From the NCBI RefSeq assembly GCF_000184745.1, contig NC_014931.1, positions 2,418,001 to 2,482,000 of the forward strand: a DNA stretch of 64,000 bases, read 5' to 3'. The DNA comes from Variovorax paradoxus EPS. Its GTDB lineage: Bacteria; Pseudomonadota; Gammaproteobacteria; Burkholderiales; Burkholderiaceae_C. The position numbers and the translations under genes were made by a program. This document shows positions 48,443 to 57,194 of this stretch, in pieces; position 1 is the first letter of the stretch; each line of letters begins with the position of its first letter. The notes under the pieces were generated by a model. That model made no database searches, had not been told where the DNA came from, and saw only the letters and a list, made by a program, of their open reading frames with translations.

Positions 48443-48470
48443 GCTTGTCTCCAGTCGTTGCGGTGAACCG

Positions 48471-49562
48471 TCACTTCGACGGCGTTGAGGGAACCGGTTG
48501 TTGCGCATGGTCGAGCTGGCGCTCGGCGATGCGCCGCTTGATCGAGCGGTTGCGCCGCTGCTGTGCCCAGCCCGCGATGCCGATGGACACCAGCAGCGTG
48601 AGCCCGTTGAACAGCGGCTCGACATAGAAAGCACCGCCGAACTGCTGGATGCCCGAGATGCCGATCGCAAGAATCGCCACGCCCACCAGCGTGCCCCACA
48701 CGTTCACCCGGCCCGGCCGGATGGTGGTGGAGCCGAGAAAGGCGCCGACCAGCGCCGGCAGCAAGAATTCGAGTCCCACGCTGGCCTGGCCGATCTGCAG
48801 GCGCGAGGCGAGCAGCACGCCCGCAAAGCCCGAGAGCAGGCCCGAGGCGACGAAGGCGCCCATCACGTGCTTGCGCACCGCGATGCCGTTGAGTTGCGCC
48901 GCCTTCGGGTTGGCGCCGATCACATACAGCGCCCGCCCCAGCGGCGTGAACTCGGTAACGACCCAGAGCGTGACGCTCACCGCGAGCACGTAGAACGCGC
49001 CGATGGGCAGGCCCAGCAGGCTGCCGCCCGCGATGCCGACGAAGCCATCGGGCAGGTCGCCGACCACCTGGCGTCCGCCGCTGTGCCACATCGCGACCGC
49101 ATAGATCACGGTGCCGGTGCCCAGCGTGGCGATGAAGGAATCGATCTGCGCGAGCTCGACCAGGAGGCCGTTGAGCACGCCGAACAAGGCTGCGCACAGC
49201 AACACGATGAGCACCGCCGCCGGCCACGGCAGGCCCAGTTGCGTCTGCAGGCTGATCGCCAGGATGTGCCACAGCACGATGCCGTAGCCCACGGTGAGGT
49301 CGATCTTGCCGGTGATCATCGGGATGGTCGCGGCGAGCGCCAACAGCGCGATCACCGACTTGTCGGCCAGGATCGCGCGCAGATTGAACAGCGTCGGAAA
49401 GGTGTCGGGCAGCAGCAGCGAGAACAGCAGGGCGAGGCCCACCATCAGCGCGACGAGGCCATAGACCGGCATCGCGCGGCCGATGCGCTGCGCAAGAGAA
49501 ACAGCTTCGCCGTCGAGCGACTTGTCGGGCTCGAGGGCGGTGGATTTGATCGAACTGCTCAT
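48471..49562 (-). CDS. Sugar/sugar-acid ABC importer, permease
   Basis: This is a 363-residue CUT2 permease with about ten membrane segments and the family motifs ITGKIDLTVGYG and ALVGAFLGSTTI. The ATG at 49562 overlaps the ATPase stop by 4 bases. The C-terminus has a charged tail (RRNRSIKRRIAERQ). It lies 28 bases upstream of the binding-protein gene. Confidence 0.88.
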   Translation of the reverse strand: MSSSIKSTALEPDKSLDGEAVSLAQRIGRAMPVYGLVALMVGLALLFSLLLPDTFPTLFNLRAILADKSVIALLALAATIPMITGKIDLTVGYGIVLWHILAISLQTQLGLPWPAAVLIVLLCAALFGVLNGLLVELAQIDSFIATLGTGTVIYAVAMWHSGGRQVVGDLPDGFVGIAGGSLLGLPIGAFYVLAVSVTLWVVTEFTPLGRALYVIGANPKAAQLNGIAVRKHVMGAFVASGLLSGFAGVLLASRLQIGQASVGLEFLLPALVGAFLGSTTIRPGRVNVWGTLVGVAILAIGISGIQQFGGAFYVEPLFNGLTLLVSIGIAGWAQQRRNRSIKRRIAERQLDHAQQPVPSTPSK

Positions 49563-51076
49563 GCGGAAATTTCCTCGTGCGCCGCGACGGCGCCTGCTGC
49601 CAATGCCAAAAGTTTTTCCACCGTGATCGCATCGCCCGTCAGTTCGGCGGCGATCAGCCCGTCGCGGAAGACGAGCACGCGGGTGCACACGGTCGCGATT
49701 TCCTCGAAGTCGGTGGAGACCACCACCAGCGCGGTGCCGGCCTCCGCGCGCTCGCGCAGCACGCCGTAGATCTGCCGCTTGGCGCCGACGTCGACGCCGG
49801 CCGTGGGCTCTTCGAGCACCACGAGCGGTTTGTCGAGGTGGAACCATCGCGCCAGCACCACCTTCTGCTGGTTGCCGCCCGAGAGCTGCTGCACTTCGGC
49901 GGACGGCGCGGGCGGGTTGATGTCGAAGCGGCGGATCAATGCGAGCGCACTGTCGTTCTCGCGGCGCGGGCGGTCGAAGGCCAGGCCGCGATCGCCATGC
50001 AGCGCGGCGTTGGGGAAGAGGTTCTCCAGTACCGTCATCGAGCCGGCGAGGTTTTCTTCGAGGCGCTCGCCGGCGACATACGCCACGCCCGCGCGAATGG
50101 CATCGGCGGGGCAGGTGAACGCGCATTCGTTGCCGAGCAACCGCATGCGGCCGGCCGACAACGGCTCGCGCCCGAAGATCGCGCGGCTGATGGCTTCGTG
50201 CCCCGCGCCGCGCAGGCCGACGAGCCCCAGCACTTCGCCGCGGCGCACAGAGAGGCTCAGCGGGCCGGCATTGCCGCTGGCCGCGCCGTCCAGCTGCAGC
50301 ACCGGCGCGCTTGCTGCCGGAACGCTCGCCTTGGGCACCGAGGCCGAGAGCGCCTTGCCGACGATCAGCCCGACCAGTTCGCTTTCGTTGGTGTGCGCGG
50401 TGGTCTTGACGGCCACCAGCTTGCCGTCGCGCATGACGGCGGCGCGATCGGAGATGGCCATCACTTCGTCGAGCCGGTGCGACACATAGAGCATCGCCAT
50501 GCCTTGGCGCCGCAGTTCGCGCAGCACGCCGAACATGCGCTCCACGTCGCTCATCGGCAGGCTGGCCGAAGGTTCGTCGAGCACCAGCAGGCGGGCCTTG
50601 ACTTCGAGCGCGCGGCCGATGGCGAGCAACGATTTCTCTGCCCGCGTGAGCGAGAACACGCGGCGGCCGGGGTCGATGTCGCAGCCCACGCGCGCCATCA
50701 CGCGGCGCGCGGTGTCGTTCGCGGCGGACCAGTCGATGAGCCCGAAGCGGCGCGGGTAGCCGGTGCCCAGGCCCACGTTCTCCGCCACGGTCATCCATTC
50801 GACGAGGCCCAGGTCCTGGTGGATGAAGGCGACGGGCTGCTCGCGGCGGTCGGTGCGCCGCCATGCGGCTTGCGGCTGGCCGTCGAAAAGAATCTCGCCC
50901 TGGTCCGCGGGATAGATGCCCGCGAGCAGCTTGATGAGCGTGGACTTGCCCGCGCCGTTCTCGCCGAGCAACGCGAGGATTTCTCCGGCGCGCACATCGA
51001 GCGTCACGTGGTCCACGGCCTGCGTGCCGCCGAAGCGTTTGCAGAGGGACTGGAATTGCAGCAGGGGCGCGTTCAT
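49559..51076 (-). CDS. Sugar/sugar-acid ABC importer, double-domain ATP-binding protein
   Basis: This 505-residue ATPase has two fused nucleotide-binding domains (RbsA/XylG type). The first has Walker A GENGAGKST and Walker B VLDEPSA but a divergent signature (SLTRAEKS). The second has a degenerate Walker A (GLRGAGHEA) but a good LSGGNQQK signature and VLEEPTAGVD. That asymmetry is normal for this class. The ATG at 51076 overlaps the SMP-30 stop (ATGA), which decides it over ATGs further upstream. Confidence 0.9.
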   Translation of the reverse strand: MNAPLLQFQSLCKRFGGTQAVDHVTLDVRAGEILALLGENGAGKSTLIKLLAGIYPADQGEILFDGQPQAAWRRTDRREQPVAFIHQDLGLVEWMTVAENVGLGTGYPRRFGLIDWSAANDTARRVMARVGCDIDPGRRVFSLTRAEKSLLAIGRALEVKARLLVLDEPSASLPMSDVERMFGVLRELRRQGMAMLYVSHRLDEVMAISDRAAVMRDGKLVAVKTTAHTNESELVGLIVGKALSASVPKASVPAASAPVLQLDGAASGNAGPLSLSVRRGEVLGLVGLRGAGHEAISRAIFGREPLSAGRMRLLGNECAFTCPADAIRAGVAYVAGERLEENLAGSMTVLENLFPNAALHGDRGLAFDRPRRENDSALALIRRFDINPPAPSAEVQQLSGGNQQKVVLARWFHLDKPLVVLEEPTAGVDVGAKRQIYGVLRERAEAGTALVVVSTDFEEIATVCTRVLVFRDGLIAAELTGDAITVEKLLALAAGAVAAHEEISA

Positions 51077-51996
51077 GGGCATGTCGCTCCGCGTGTGTGG
51101 AGGCGGATGCGATAGAGCGAGGTGGAGGCGCACACGTAGAGCTCGTTGCCGTCGCTGCCGCCGAAGCTGAGGTTGCCCACCTTCTCCGGCACGGCGATGC
51201 GCGCCATGCGCGTGCCGTCGGGGTGGTAGACCTGCACGCTGTCGGCGCTGCTCGTGTAGAGAAAACCGTTCACGTCGATGCGAAAGCCGTCGGAGAGCCC
51301 CGGGTTCACCACGGCGAACACGCGCGGGTTGGCGAGGTCCTGCCCGCCGATCACATCGAAGGCGACGATGTGGTGGTGGCCCGAGCCGTCGGTGCGCAGC
51401 GCGGCCGAGGTGTCGCTCACATAAAGAATGCTTTCGTCGGGCGAGAAGGCCAGGCCGTTCGGCTCCTCGATGATGTCGCTCACCGAGCGCAGTGCGCCGG
51501 TGGCGGGGTCGAAGCGAAAGACATGGTTGCGGCCCAGTTCGCTCTCGGCCTTGTGGCCTTCATGGTCCGAGACGATGCCGTAGGGCGGATCGGTGAACCA
51601 GATGCTGCCGTCGCGCTTCACGATCACGTCGTTCGGCGAATTGAGGCGCCGGCCCTGGTAGCGGTCGACCACCACCTCGTCGACCAGCGGCACGAAGCCC
51701 GGGCCGAAGCGCGTTCGCACGATGGCGCGCCGGCCGTGCGAGCAATGGAGCAGGGCGCCATCGGCCTCGCGCGTGTGGCCGTTCGTGAACTCCACGCCTT
51801 CGCGCCACACGGTCATGCCGGTGTCGGCGTGCCAGCGCAGCATGCGGTTGTTGGGAATGTCGCTCCACAGCACCGCGCCGTCTTCGCGCATCCACACGGG
51901 GCCTTCGCTCCATGCGGCCCCGGTGCACAGGCGTTCGAGCAGGGGTGAGCCATGGGCCACGGATGCGAAACGGGCGTCGAAGACTTCGATGGTCAT
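51073..51996 (-). CDS. SMP-30/gluconolactonase family protein
   Basis: This 307-residue six-bladed propeller lactonase shows the metal-site residues: glutamate in AWSEGPVW, asparagine in RLNSPNDVIV and aspartate in GLSDGFRIDVNG. It should open an aldonolactone to the acid. It is the first gene of the importer operon, and an operator-like site lies ~24 bases before its start. ATG at 51996 was chosen because upstream codons run into that site. Confidence 0.9.
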   Translation of the reverse strand: MTIEVFDARFASVAHGSPLLERLCTGAAWSEGPVWMREDGAVLWSDIPNNRMLRWHADTGMTVWREGVEFTNGHTREADGALLHCSHGRRAIVRTRFGPGFVPLVDEVVVDRYQGRRLNSPNDVIVKRDGSIWFTDPPYGIVSDHEGHKAESELGRNHVFRFDPATGALRSVSDIIEEPNGLAFSPDESILYVSDTSAALRTDGSGHHHIVAFDVIGGQDLANPRVFAVVNPGLSDGFRIDVNGFLYTSSADSVQVYHPDGTRMARIAVPEKVGNLSFGGSDGNELYVCASTSLYRIRLHTRGATCP

Positions 51997-52019
51997 GGCC
52001 GAAGTCTGGCATCGAATGT

Positions 52020-52031
52020 GATACCGGTAAC
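52020..52031. promoter_or_regulatory. Operator-like site A (GATACCGGTAAC)
   Basis: This is a 12 bp near-palindrome centred on CCGG, 24 bases upstream of the SMP-30 start. The same sequence occurs at 55409-55420, and two one- or two-mismatch copies exist at 52127 and 55330. It resembles GntR/IdnR-type operators, which are built of TTACC/GGTAA half-sites. Confidence 0.7.
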
Positions 52032-52126
52032 CTAGGCTTTTCCCGAACACGGATAGAACCGGTCATCACTCTAGAATTTCCTCGATGTCGGAGGTCGGTG
52101 GATCGAATCAAGGAAGCGGATTTTTG

Positions 52127-52138
52127 GTTATCGGTATC
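52127..52138. promoter_or_regulatory. Operator-like site B (GTTATCGGTATC)
   Basis: Read on the minus strand this is GATACCGATAAC, one base from site A. It lies 57 bases before the TTG start of the LacI-type gene, so it could serve for autoregulation. Confidence 0.62.
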
Positions 52139-52194
52139 TGCCGACTCACTCGCATCCCTCGCATATCCTCAGACCCCATTCCAGAGAGAGCAAC

Positions 52195-53250
52195 TTGCCC
52201 CCGACCAAAGCCCCCGCTCCCCCGTCCCGCCCGGCAACGATGGCCGACGTGGCCGCGCGCGTGGGCGTCTCGAAGATGACGGTGTCGCGCGCGCTCAACC
52301 GCAGCGCGGGCAGCGACCGCGCGACCTCCGAGGCGCTGCGCCAGCGCATCCTGCAGGCCTGCGAGGACATGGGCTATGTGATCGACCAGACGGCGCGCAC
52401 CTTCTCGAGCAAGCGCTCGGGCTTCATCGCGGTGCTGATTCCGTCTCTCAACAATTCCAACTTTTCAGAGACCGCGCAGGGCATCACCGCGGCCGTGGAA
52501 GCGCGCGGCCTGCAGGTGCTGCTCGGGTACACCGACTACCGCGTGGAGAACGAAGAGCGCCTGCTGCGCGCCATGCTCGCGCGCCGGCCCGAAGGCGTGA
52601 TCCTCACCGGGGGCTCGCACACCCCCGCCGCGCGCGCCATGCTGCAAGCGGCCGGCGTGCCGGTGGTCGAGACCTGGGATCTGCCCGACCAACCGGTGGA
52701 GCACACGGTCGGCTTCTCGAATGCGGAGGCGGCCGGCGCCATGGTGCGGCACCTGCATGGCCAGGGTTACCGGCGCATCGCGTTCATCGGAGGCACCTCG
52801 AACCGCGACACGCGCGGTGCCGACCGGCAGCGCGGCTACGCGCAGGCGATCCGCGAACTCGGCCTGCCCGACGGCCGCGTGATCAGCTTCGGCCAGCCGC
52901 CCATCTCGATGGCGCAGGGCGGCGAAGCGGTGGCGCAGCTGATCCGCCAGTGGCCCGACGTAGACGCGGTGCTCTGCGTGTCCGACCTCTCGGCGTTCGG
53001 CGCCTTGATGGAATGCCAGCGCCGCGGTTGGAACGTACCGGGCCGCATCGCGATCGCGGGCTTCGGCGACTTCGAAGTCGCGCGCGCCTGCCATCCGCGC
53101 ATCACCACCGTGGCGGTGGATTGCGTGGGCCTGGGCAAGGCGGCCGGCGAGCTGCTGCTGCGCGTGATGGATGGCGCCGCCGACGGCCATCGCCCGCCGC
53201 CGGAGACGGTGATGATCCCGTTCCAGATCACCCAGCGCGAGAGTTCCTGA
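52195..53250 (+). CDS. LacI-family transcriptional regulator (GntR/IdnR-like)
   Basis: This 351-residue regulator has the HTH at residues ~15-60. The recognition segment VGVSKMTVSRAL closely resembles that of GntR/IdnR, whose operators have TTACC/GGTAA halves as in the four sites found here. A ribose-binding-protein-like sensor domain follows, ending with RITTVAVDCVGLGKAAGELLL. The start is TTG 52195, with AGAGAGAGC upstream. No ATG gives a better N-terminus. It is the likely controller of the surrounding sugar-acid genes. Confidence 0.9.
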   Translation: MPPTKAPAPPSRPATMADVAARVGVSKMTVSRALNRSAGSDRATSEALRQRILQACEDMGYVIDQTARTFSSKRSGFIAVLIPSLNNSNFSETAQGITAAVEARGLQVLLGYTDYRVENEERLLRAMLARRPEGVILTGGSHTPAARAMLQAAGVPVVETWDLPDQPVEHTVGFSNAEAAGAMVRHLHGQGYRRIAFIGGTSNRDTRGADRQRGYAQAIRELGLPDGRVISFGQPPISMAQGGEAVAQLIRQWPDVDAVLCVSDLSAFGALMECQRRGWNVPGRIAIAGFGDFEVARACHPRITTVAVDCVGLGKAAGELLLRVMDGAADGHRPPPETVMIPFQITQRESS

Positions 53251-53272
53251 GGCTGTTCCCGCGAAGGCAGGC

Positions 53273-54343
53273 TCAGGCGGTTGCGGCTTCCCCGAAGTCC
53301 GCAAAATCGATCAGCACCTTCATCGCCTGCTTCCGGTCGCTCGCCAGCTCGAAGGCCTCGCGCGCTTTCAGCATCGGGAAGGTGTGCGACACCACCGGCG
53401 ACAGGTCGATCCGCCCTTCGTTGATGAGCCGCACCGCAAGCGCGAACTCCGCATGAAAGCGGAAGGAGCCGCAGATGCTCAGCTCCTTGGCCACCACCAT
53501 GTTCTGCGGAATGCTCACGTCGCCGCCCAGGCCCAGCTGAACGACGATGCCGCGCGGACGCATCACCTCCAGGCCGTCGCGCAGTGCGCGCTCGTTGCCC
53601 GAGCATTCGAGCATCACGTCGAAAGTGCCCTTGTCGGCCGCGTAGCGCGACACCCAGGTCTTGTCCTGCACGACGTTGACGGTGCTGTCGGCGCCGATGG
53701 CGCGCGCGATCGCGAGCGGCTCGTCGACCACGTCGGTCGCGACGATTTCGGCCGCGCCGTGCACGCGCGCCGCCGCAATCGCCAGCACGCCGATGGGCCC
53801 GCAGCCCGACACCAGCACGCGCTTGCCCAGCAAGGAACCGGCCCGCGACACCGCGTGCAGCCCGACCGAGAACGGCTCGGCCAATGCCGCGAGGCGAAGC
53901 GGCACGTGGTCGGCCACCTTCACGCATTGCGTGGCCTCGCAGAGCAGCATGTTGCGGAACGCCCCCTGCACATGCGGCGTGCGCATCGCGCTGCCGTAGA
54001 AGCGCATCTCCAGGCACTGGTTGGGCAGGCCTTCGAGGCAGAACTTGCAGGCGCCGCACGGCCGGCTCGGGTTGATAGCGACCTTGTCGCCGATGCGCAC
54101 GCTCTCCACGCCCGGCGCCACCGCGACCACGGTGCCCGCCACTTCATGGCCCAGCACCATCGGCTCCTTGATGCGCACGGTGCCGAAGCCGCCGTTGTGA
54201 AAGTAGTGCAGGTCGGAGCCGCAGATGCCGCCCATGCCGACCTTCACCAGCACCTGGCCCGGGCCGATTTCGCCGGCGTCCTGTTCGTCGAGCCGGAGGT
54301 CGTCCGGCGCATGGATCACGAGGCACATACAACGCATACGCAT
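53273..54343 (-). CDS. idnD: L-idonate 5-dehydrogenase-like zinc alcohol dehydrogenase
   Basis: This 356-residue medium-chain dehydrogenase resembles IdnD, which oxidises L-idonate to 5-ketogluconate. The catalytic zinc site is in GGICGSDLHYFHNGG and GHEVAG. The structural zinc site has Cys in CGACKFCLEGLPNQC, and the nucleotide-binding loop is SGCGPIG. It is transcribed 12 bases downstream of the 2-hydroxyacid dehydrogenase gene. A sorbitol or threonine dehydrogenase activity cannot be excluded, but the GntR-like regulon favours idonate. Confidence 0.8.
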   Translation of the reverse strand: MRMRCMCLVIHAPDDLRLDEQDAGEIGPGQVLVKVGMGGICGSDLHYFHNGGFGTVRIKEPMVLGHEVAGTVVAVAPGVESVRIGDKVAINPSRPCGACKFCLEGLPNQCLEMRFYGSAMRTPHVQGAFRNMLLCEATQCVKVADHVPLRLAALAEPFSVGLHAVSRAGSLLGKRVLVSGCGPIGVLAIAAARVHGAAEIVATDVVDEPLAIARAIGADSTVNVVQDKTWVSRYAADKGTFDVMLECSGNERALRDGLEVMRPRGIVVQLGLGGDVSIPQNMVVAKELSICGSFRFHAEFALAVRLINEGRIDLSPVVSHTFPMLKAREAFELASDRKQAMKVLIDFADFGEAATA

Positions 54344-54355
54344 GGAATTTTTCCT

Positions 54356-55309
54356 TCAGGCGACGGGGGTGATGAGAGGCAGGCCGCCGAAGTGCGCCTG
54401 CAGGTTGCGGCGCACCAGCTCGCCCATGGCGCGGCGCGTCTGTTCGGTGCCGCTGCCATGGTGCGGATGCAGCACCACGTTGTCGAGCGCCGCGAAGCGC
54501 GGGTCAATGCGCGGCTCGTTGAGGAACACGTCGAGCGCCGCGCCCGCAATGGATTTCTCTTCGAGCGCCTGCAGCATCGCGCCCTCGTCGACGGTGGTGC
54601 CGCGCGACACGTTCACGAGCCAGCCGGCGGGGCCCAGCGCCTGCAGCACTTCGGCGTCGACGATGCCCCGCGTGGCCTCGCCGCCCGGCAGGATGACGAT
54701 CAGCACATCGCACCAGTCGGCCATGGCCGTCAGGCTGGCGAAGTGGAGGTGCGGGCTGTCCGCCTTCGGCGTGCGGCTGAAGTAACCCAGCTCGACGTCG
54801 AAGCCCGACAGCCGCCGCGCGATGGCACTGCCGATGCGCCCGAAACCCGCGATGCCGATGCGCTGGCCGAAGACGCGCGTGGTCAGCGGCATGCCGCCGT
54901 TGGCCCAGGCACCGCTGCGCACGAAGGCATCGCCTGCCGGAATGCGCCGCTGCAGCGCCAGCGTGAGCCCGACAGCGAGGTCGGCCACGTCGCCGTTGAG
55001 CACGTCGGGCGTGTTGGTCACGCGGATGCCGCGCGCGCGGCAGGCGGCGAGGTCGATGCCGTCGGTGCCGACGCCGTAGCAGGCGATCAGCTCCAGGGCG
55101 GGCAAGGCGGCGATGAGCTCGGTGTTCGCGCCCAGTTCGCCGCGCGTGGCCACCGCACGGATGTTCGGCGCGTGTTCGGCGATGAAGGCCTGCCGGTCGG
55201 GCGCCTCCCACAAGCGATGCAGCGTGTACTGCGACCGCAGGGGCGCCATGTCCCATTCGGGGTAGGTGCCGGGCATCAGCACATGCGGGGATGGGGTGGC
55301 AGCGGTCAA
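54356..55309 (-). CDS. D-2-hydroxyacid dehydrogenase (2-ketogluconate/hydroxypyruvate reductase-like)
   Basis: This 317-residue dehydrogenase has the GFGRIG NAD(P) motif, the substrate arginine in NVSRGTTVDEGAM, a glutamate in FLNEPRID and a catalytic histidine in LHPHHGSGT. It probably interconverts a keto-sugar acid and its hydroxy form. The TTG start at 55309 has AGGAGA five bases upstream, and an operator-like site sits 21-32 bases before it. A longer in-frame reading would run through the operator and is rejected. Confidence 0.85.
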   Translation of the reverse strand: MTAATPSPHVLMPGTYPEWDMAPLRSQYTLHRLWEAPDRQAFIAEHAPNIRAVATRGELGANTELIAALPALELIACYGVGTDGIDLAACRARGIRVTNTPDVLNGDVADLAVGLTLALQRRIPAGDAFVRSGAWANGGMPLTTRVFGQRIGIAGFGRIGSAIARRLSGFDVELGYFSRTPKADSPHLHFASLTAMADWCDVLIVILPGGEATRGIVDAEVLQALGPAGWLVNVSRGTTVDEGAMLQALEEKSIAGAALDVFLNEPRIDPRFAALDNVVLHPHHGSGTEQTRRAMGELVRRNLQAHFGGLPLITPVA

Positions 55310-55329
55310 ACGGTTCTCCTGCGGTGCAA

Positions 55330-55341
55330 CTGCAAATAAGG
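55330..55341. promoter_or_regulatory. Operator-like site C (GGTATCGGTAAC)
   Basis: On the other strand this reads GTTACCGATACC, which keeps the TTACC and GGTA half-site bases of site A. It lies just upstream of the TTG start of the 2-hydroxyacid dehydrogenase, in position to block its promoter. Confidence 0.6.
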
Positions 55342-55408
55342 TATCGGTAACTCTAGAGGCCCAGAAGGAGAGATGGAATGCAGGTTTCACCCATTGACGG
55401 CTTTTAAA

Positions 55409-55420
55409 GATACCGGTAAC
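55409..55420. promoter_or_regulatory. Operator-like site D (GATACCGGTAAC)
   Basis: This is identical to site A over all 12 bases and lies 58 bases upstream of the SDR start at 55478. Together with site C it would let one regulator control both divergent units. Confidence 0.7.
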
Positions 55421-55477
55421 TTAAAAAAGCTGTCACGCACCAATCCCGCATCCGCTTTCCTTCGCAAGGAGCTTTTC

Positions 55478-56239
55478 TTGAAACTGTTCGACCTGTCCGG
55501 GCGCATCGCCCTCATCACCGGCTCCAGCAAGGGCATCGGCTTCGCGCTGGCCGCGGCGCTCGGTGCGGCCGGCGCGCGCGTCGTGCTCAATGCGCGCGAC
55601 GCCGCCTCGCTCACTGTGGCCCGCGATGCGCTGCGCGCCCAGGGCGTGGCGGCCGAGGCCGTGTCCTTCGACGTCACCGACGCAGCTGCCGTGGAAGCCG
55701 CCGTGGCCCGCATCGAAGCGGAGATCGGCCCGATCGAGATCCTCGTCAACAACGCCGGCATGCAGCACCGCGGCCCCTTCGCCGAATTTCCGATCGATGC
55801 CTGGCACAAGATCACCACCACCAACATCGACAGCGTGTTCCTCGTCGGCCGCTTCGTGGCGCAGCGAATGATCGAGCGGCAGCGCGGCAAGATCATCAAC
55901 GTGTGCTCGGTGCAGAGCGAATTGGGCCGGCCCAACATCGCGCCCTACGCCGCCACCAAGGGCGCGGTGAAGATGCTCACCAAGGGCATGGCCATCGACC
56001 TCGGCAAGCACGGCATCCAGGTCAACGGCCTCGGCCCCGGCTACTTCAAGACCGAACTCACCGAAGCGCTGGTGAACGACGAAGCCTTCACCGCGTGGCT
56101 CTCGGGCCGCACGCCGGCCGGCCGCTGGGGCGATGTGCAGGAACTGGGCGGCGCGGCCATCTTCCTGGCCTCGGATGCCTCGAGCTTCGTCAACGGCCAC
56201 ATCCTCTACGTCGACGGCGGCATCACCGCCAGCCTCTGA
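55478..56239 (+). CDS. Gluconate 5-dehydrogenase-like SDR
   Basis: This is a 253-residue short-chain dehydrogenase with TGSSKGIG, NNAG, and the catalytic Ser and Tyr-x-x-x-Lys in NVCSVQSELGRPNIAPYAATKGA. The sequence is close to gluconate 5-dehydrogenases (IdnO/Gno), which reduce 5-ketogluconate to gluconate, the step after IdnD. The TTG start (55478) has AAGGAG eight bases upstream. A longer frame would cross operator site D. Confidence 0.85.
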   Translation: MKLFDLSGRIALITGSSKGIGFALAAALGAAGARVVLNARDAASLTVARDALRAQGVAAEAVSFDVTDAAAVEAAVARIEAEIGPIEILVNNAGMQHRGPFAEFPIDAWHKITTTNIDSVFLVGRFVAQRMIERQRGKIINVCSVQSELGRPNIAPYAATKGAVKMLTKGMAIDLGKHGIQVNGLGPGYFKTELTEALVNDEAFTAWLSGRTPAGRWGDVQELGGAAIFLASDASSFVNGHILYVDGGITASL

Positions 56240-56241
56240 CC

Positions 56242-57135
56242 ATGACATTCAACCGCCAGCGCATCGCCGTGATCGGCGTCGGCATCATGGGCTCGGCCAT
56301 TGCGCGCCGATTGCTCGAATGCGGGCACGCGGTGAGCGTGTTCGATCTCGACGAGGCCAAGGTCCAGGCGCTGCAAGCGCAGGGCGCCCACGCCGCGCCG
56401 ACAGCGGCCGATGCAGCGGCTGCGAGCGATTTCGTGATCACGAGCCTCAACGCGGCCGCCGTGGTCGAACGCGCACTCTTCGGTGAGAACGGCGTGGCCG
56501 ATGCACCGGCGGACGCGCAGCGCCTGGTGATCGACATGTCGTCCATCGATCCTCCATCCACCCGCCGGCTCGCGCAGACGCTGCGCGAACGCACCGGCAT
56601 GGGATTCGTGGATGCGCCGCTCTCGGGCGGCGCGCCCAAGGCGCTGCTCGGGCAATTGACGGTGATGGCCGGCGGCAGCGCCGGCGATGTGACGCGCGCC
56701 CGCGCCGTCATGGACAGCCTCTGCGCCAACTACACCCACATGGGCGAGAGCGGCGCCGGGCAGACCACCAAGCTGGTGAACCAACTGCTGTGCGCCATCG
56801 GCTTCCAGGCCGTGGCAGAGGCGGTGCGAATCGCCGAAGCCGGCGGCGTCGATGCCTCGAAGCTGCCCGCGGCCCTCGCTGGCGGACGCGCCGACAGCCA
56901 GATCCTGCGCGAGTTCGGTCCCAAGATGGCCGCGCGCGACTACACGCCCACCGGCCGCATCGACAACATGCTCAAGGACCTCGAGGCGGTCCAGGGTTTT
57001 TCGCAAGGCCAGCGACTGCCGTTGCCGCTCGCGGGCACCGTCTCGGAGCTGCATCGCACCTTCGTGGCGGCCGGCCTCGGACCCGAGGACACGGCGGCCA
57101 TGATGCGGCAGTTCGACGGCTATGCCCGCGGCTGA
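56242..57135 (+). CDS. NAD(P)-dependent beta-hydroxyacid dehydrogenase (HIBADH/GarR-like)
   Basis: This 297-residue enzyme of the 3-hydroxyisobutyrate/tartronate semialdehyde reductase family has the nucleotide loop GVGIMGSAIA, the substrate motif DAPLSGGAPKA and the catalytic lysine in GAGQTTKLVNQ. It starts 2 bases after the SDR stop. A role in the reduction of a small hydroxyacid from sugar-acid breakdown is likely. Confidence 0.87.
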   Translation: MTFNRQRIAVIGVGIMGSAIARRLLECGHAVSVFDLDEAKVQALQAQGAHAAPTAADAAAASDFVITSLNAAAVVERALFGENGVADAPADAQRLVIDMSSIDPPSTRRLAQTLRERTGMGFVDAPLSGGAPKALLGQLTVMAGGSAGDVTRARAVMDSLCANYTHMGESGAGQTTKLVNQLLCAIGFQAVAEAVRIAEAGGVDASKLPAALAGGRADSQILREFGPKMAARDYTPTGRIDNMLKDLEAVQGFSQGQRLPLPLAGTVSELHRTFVAAGLGPEDTAAMMRQFDGYARG

Positions 57136-57194
57136 GAAGTCCTGAACGCGCACCGATTCACATCCATCGAACTCAATCAAGGAAACGAAAAATC

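Noticed and set aside
54316..55390. Longer start for the 2-hydroxyacid dehydrogenase (to 55390)
   Set aside because: It would read through operator site C and give an N-terminus unlike the family. TTG 55309 has a well-placed ribosome site.
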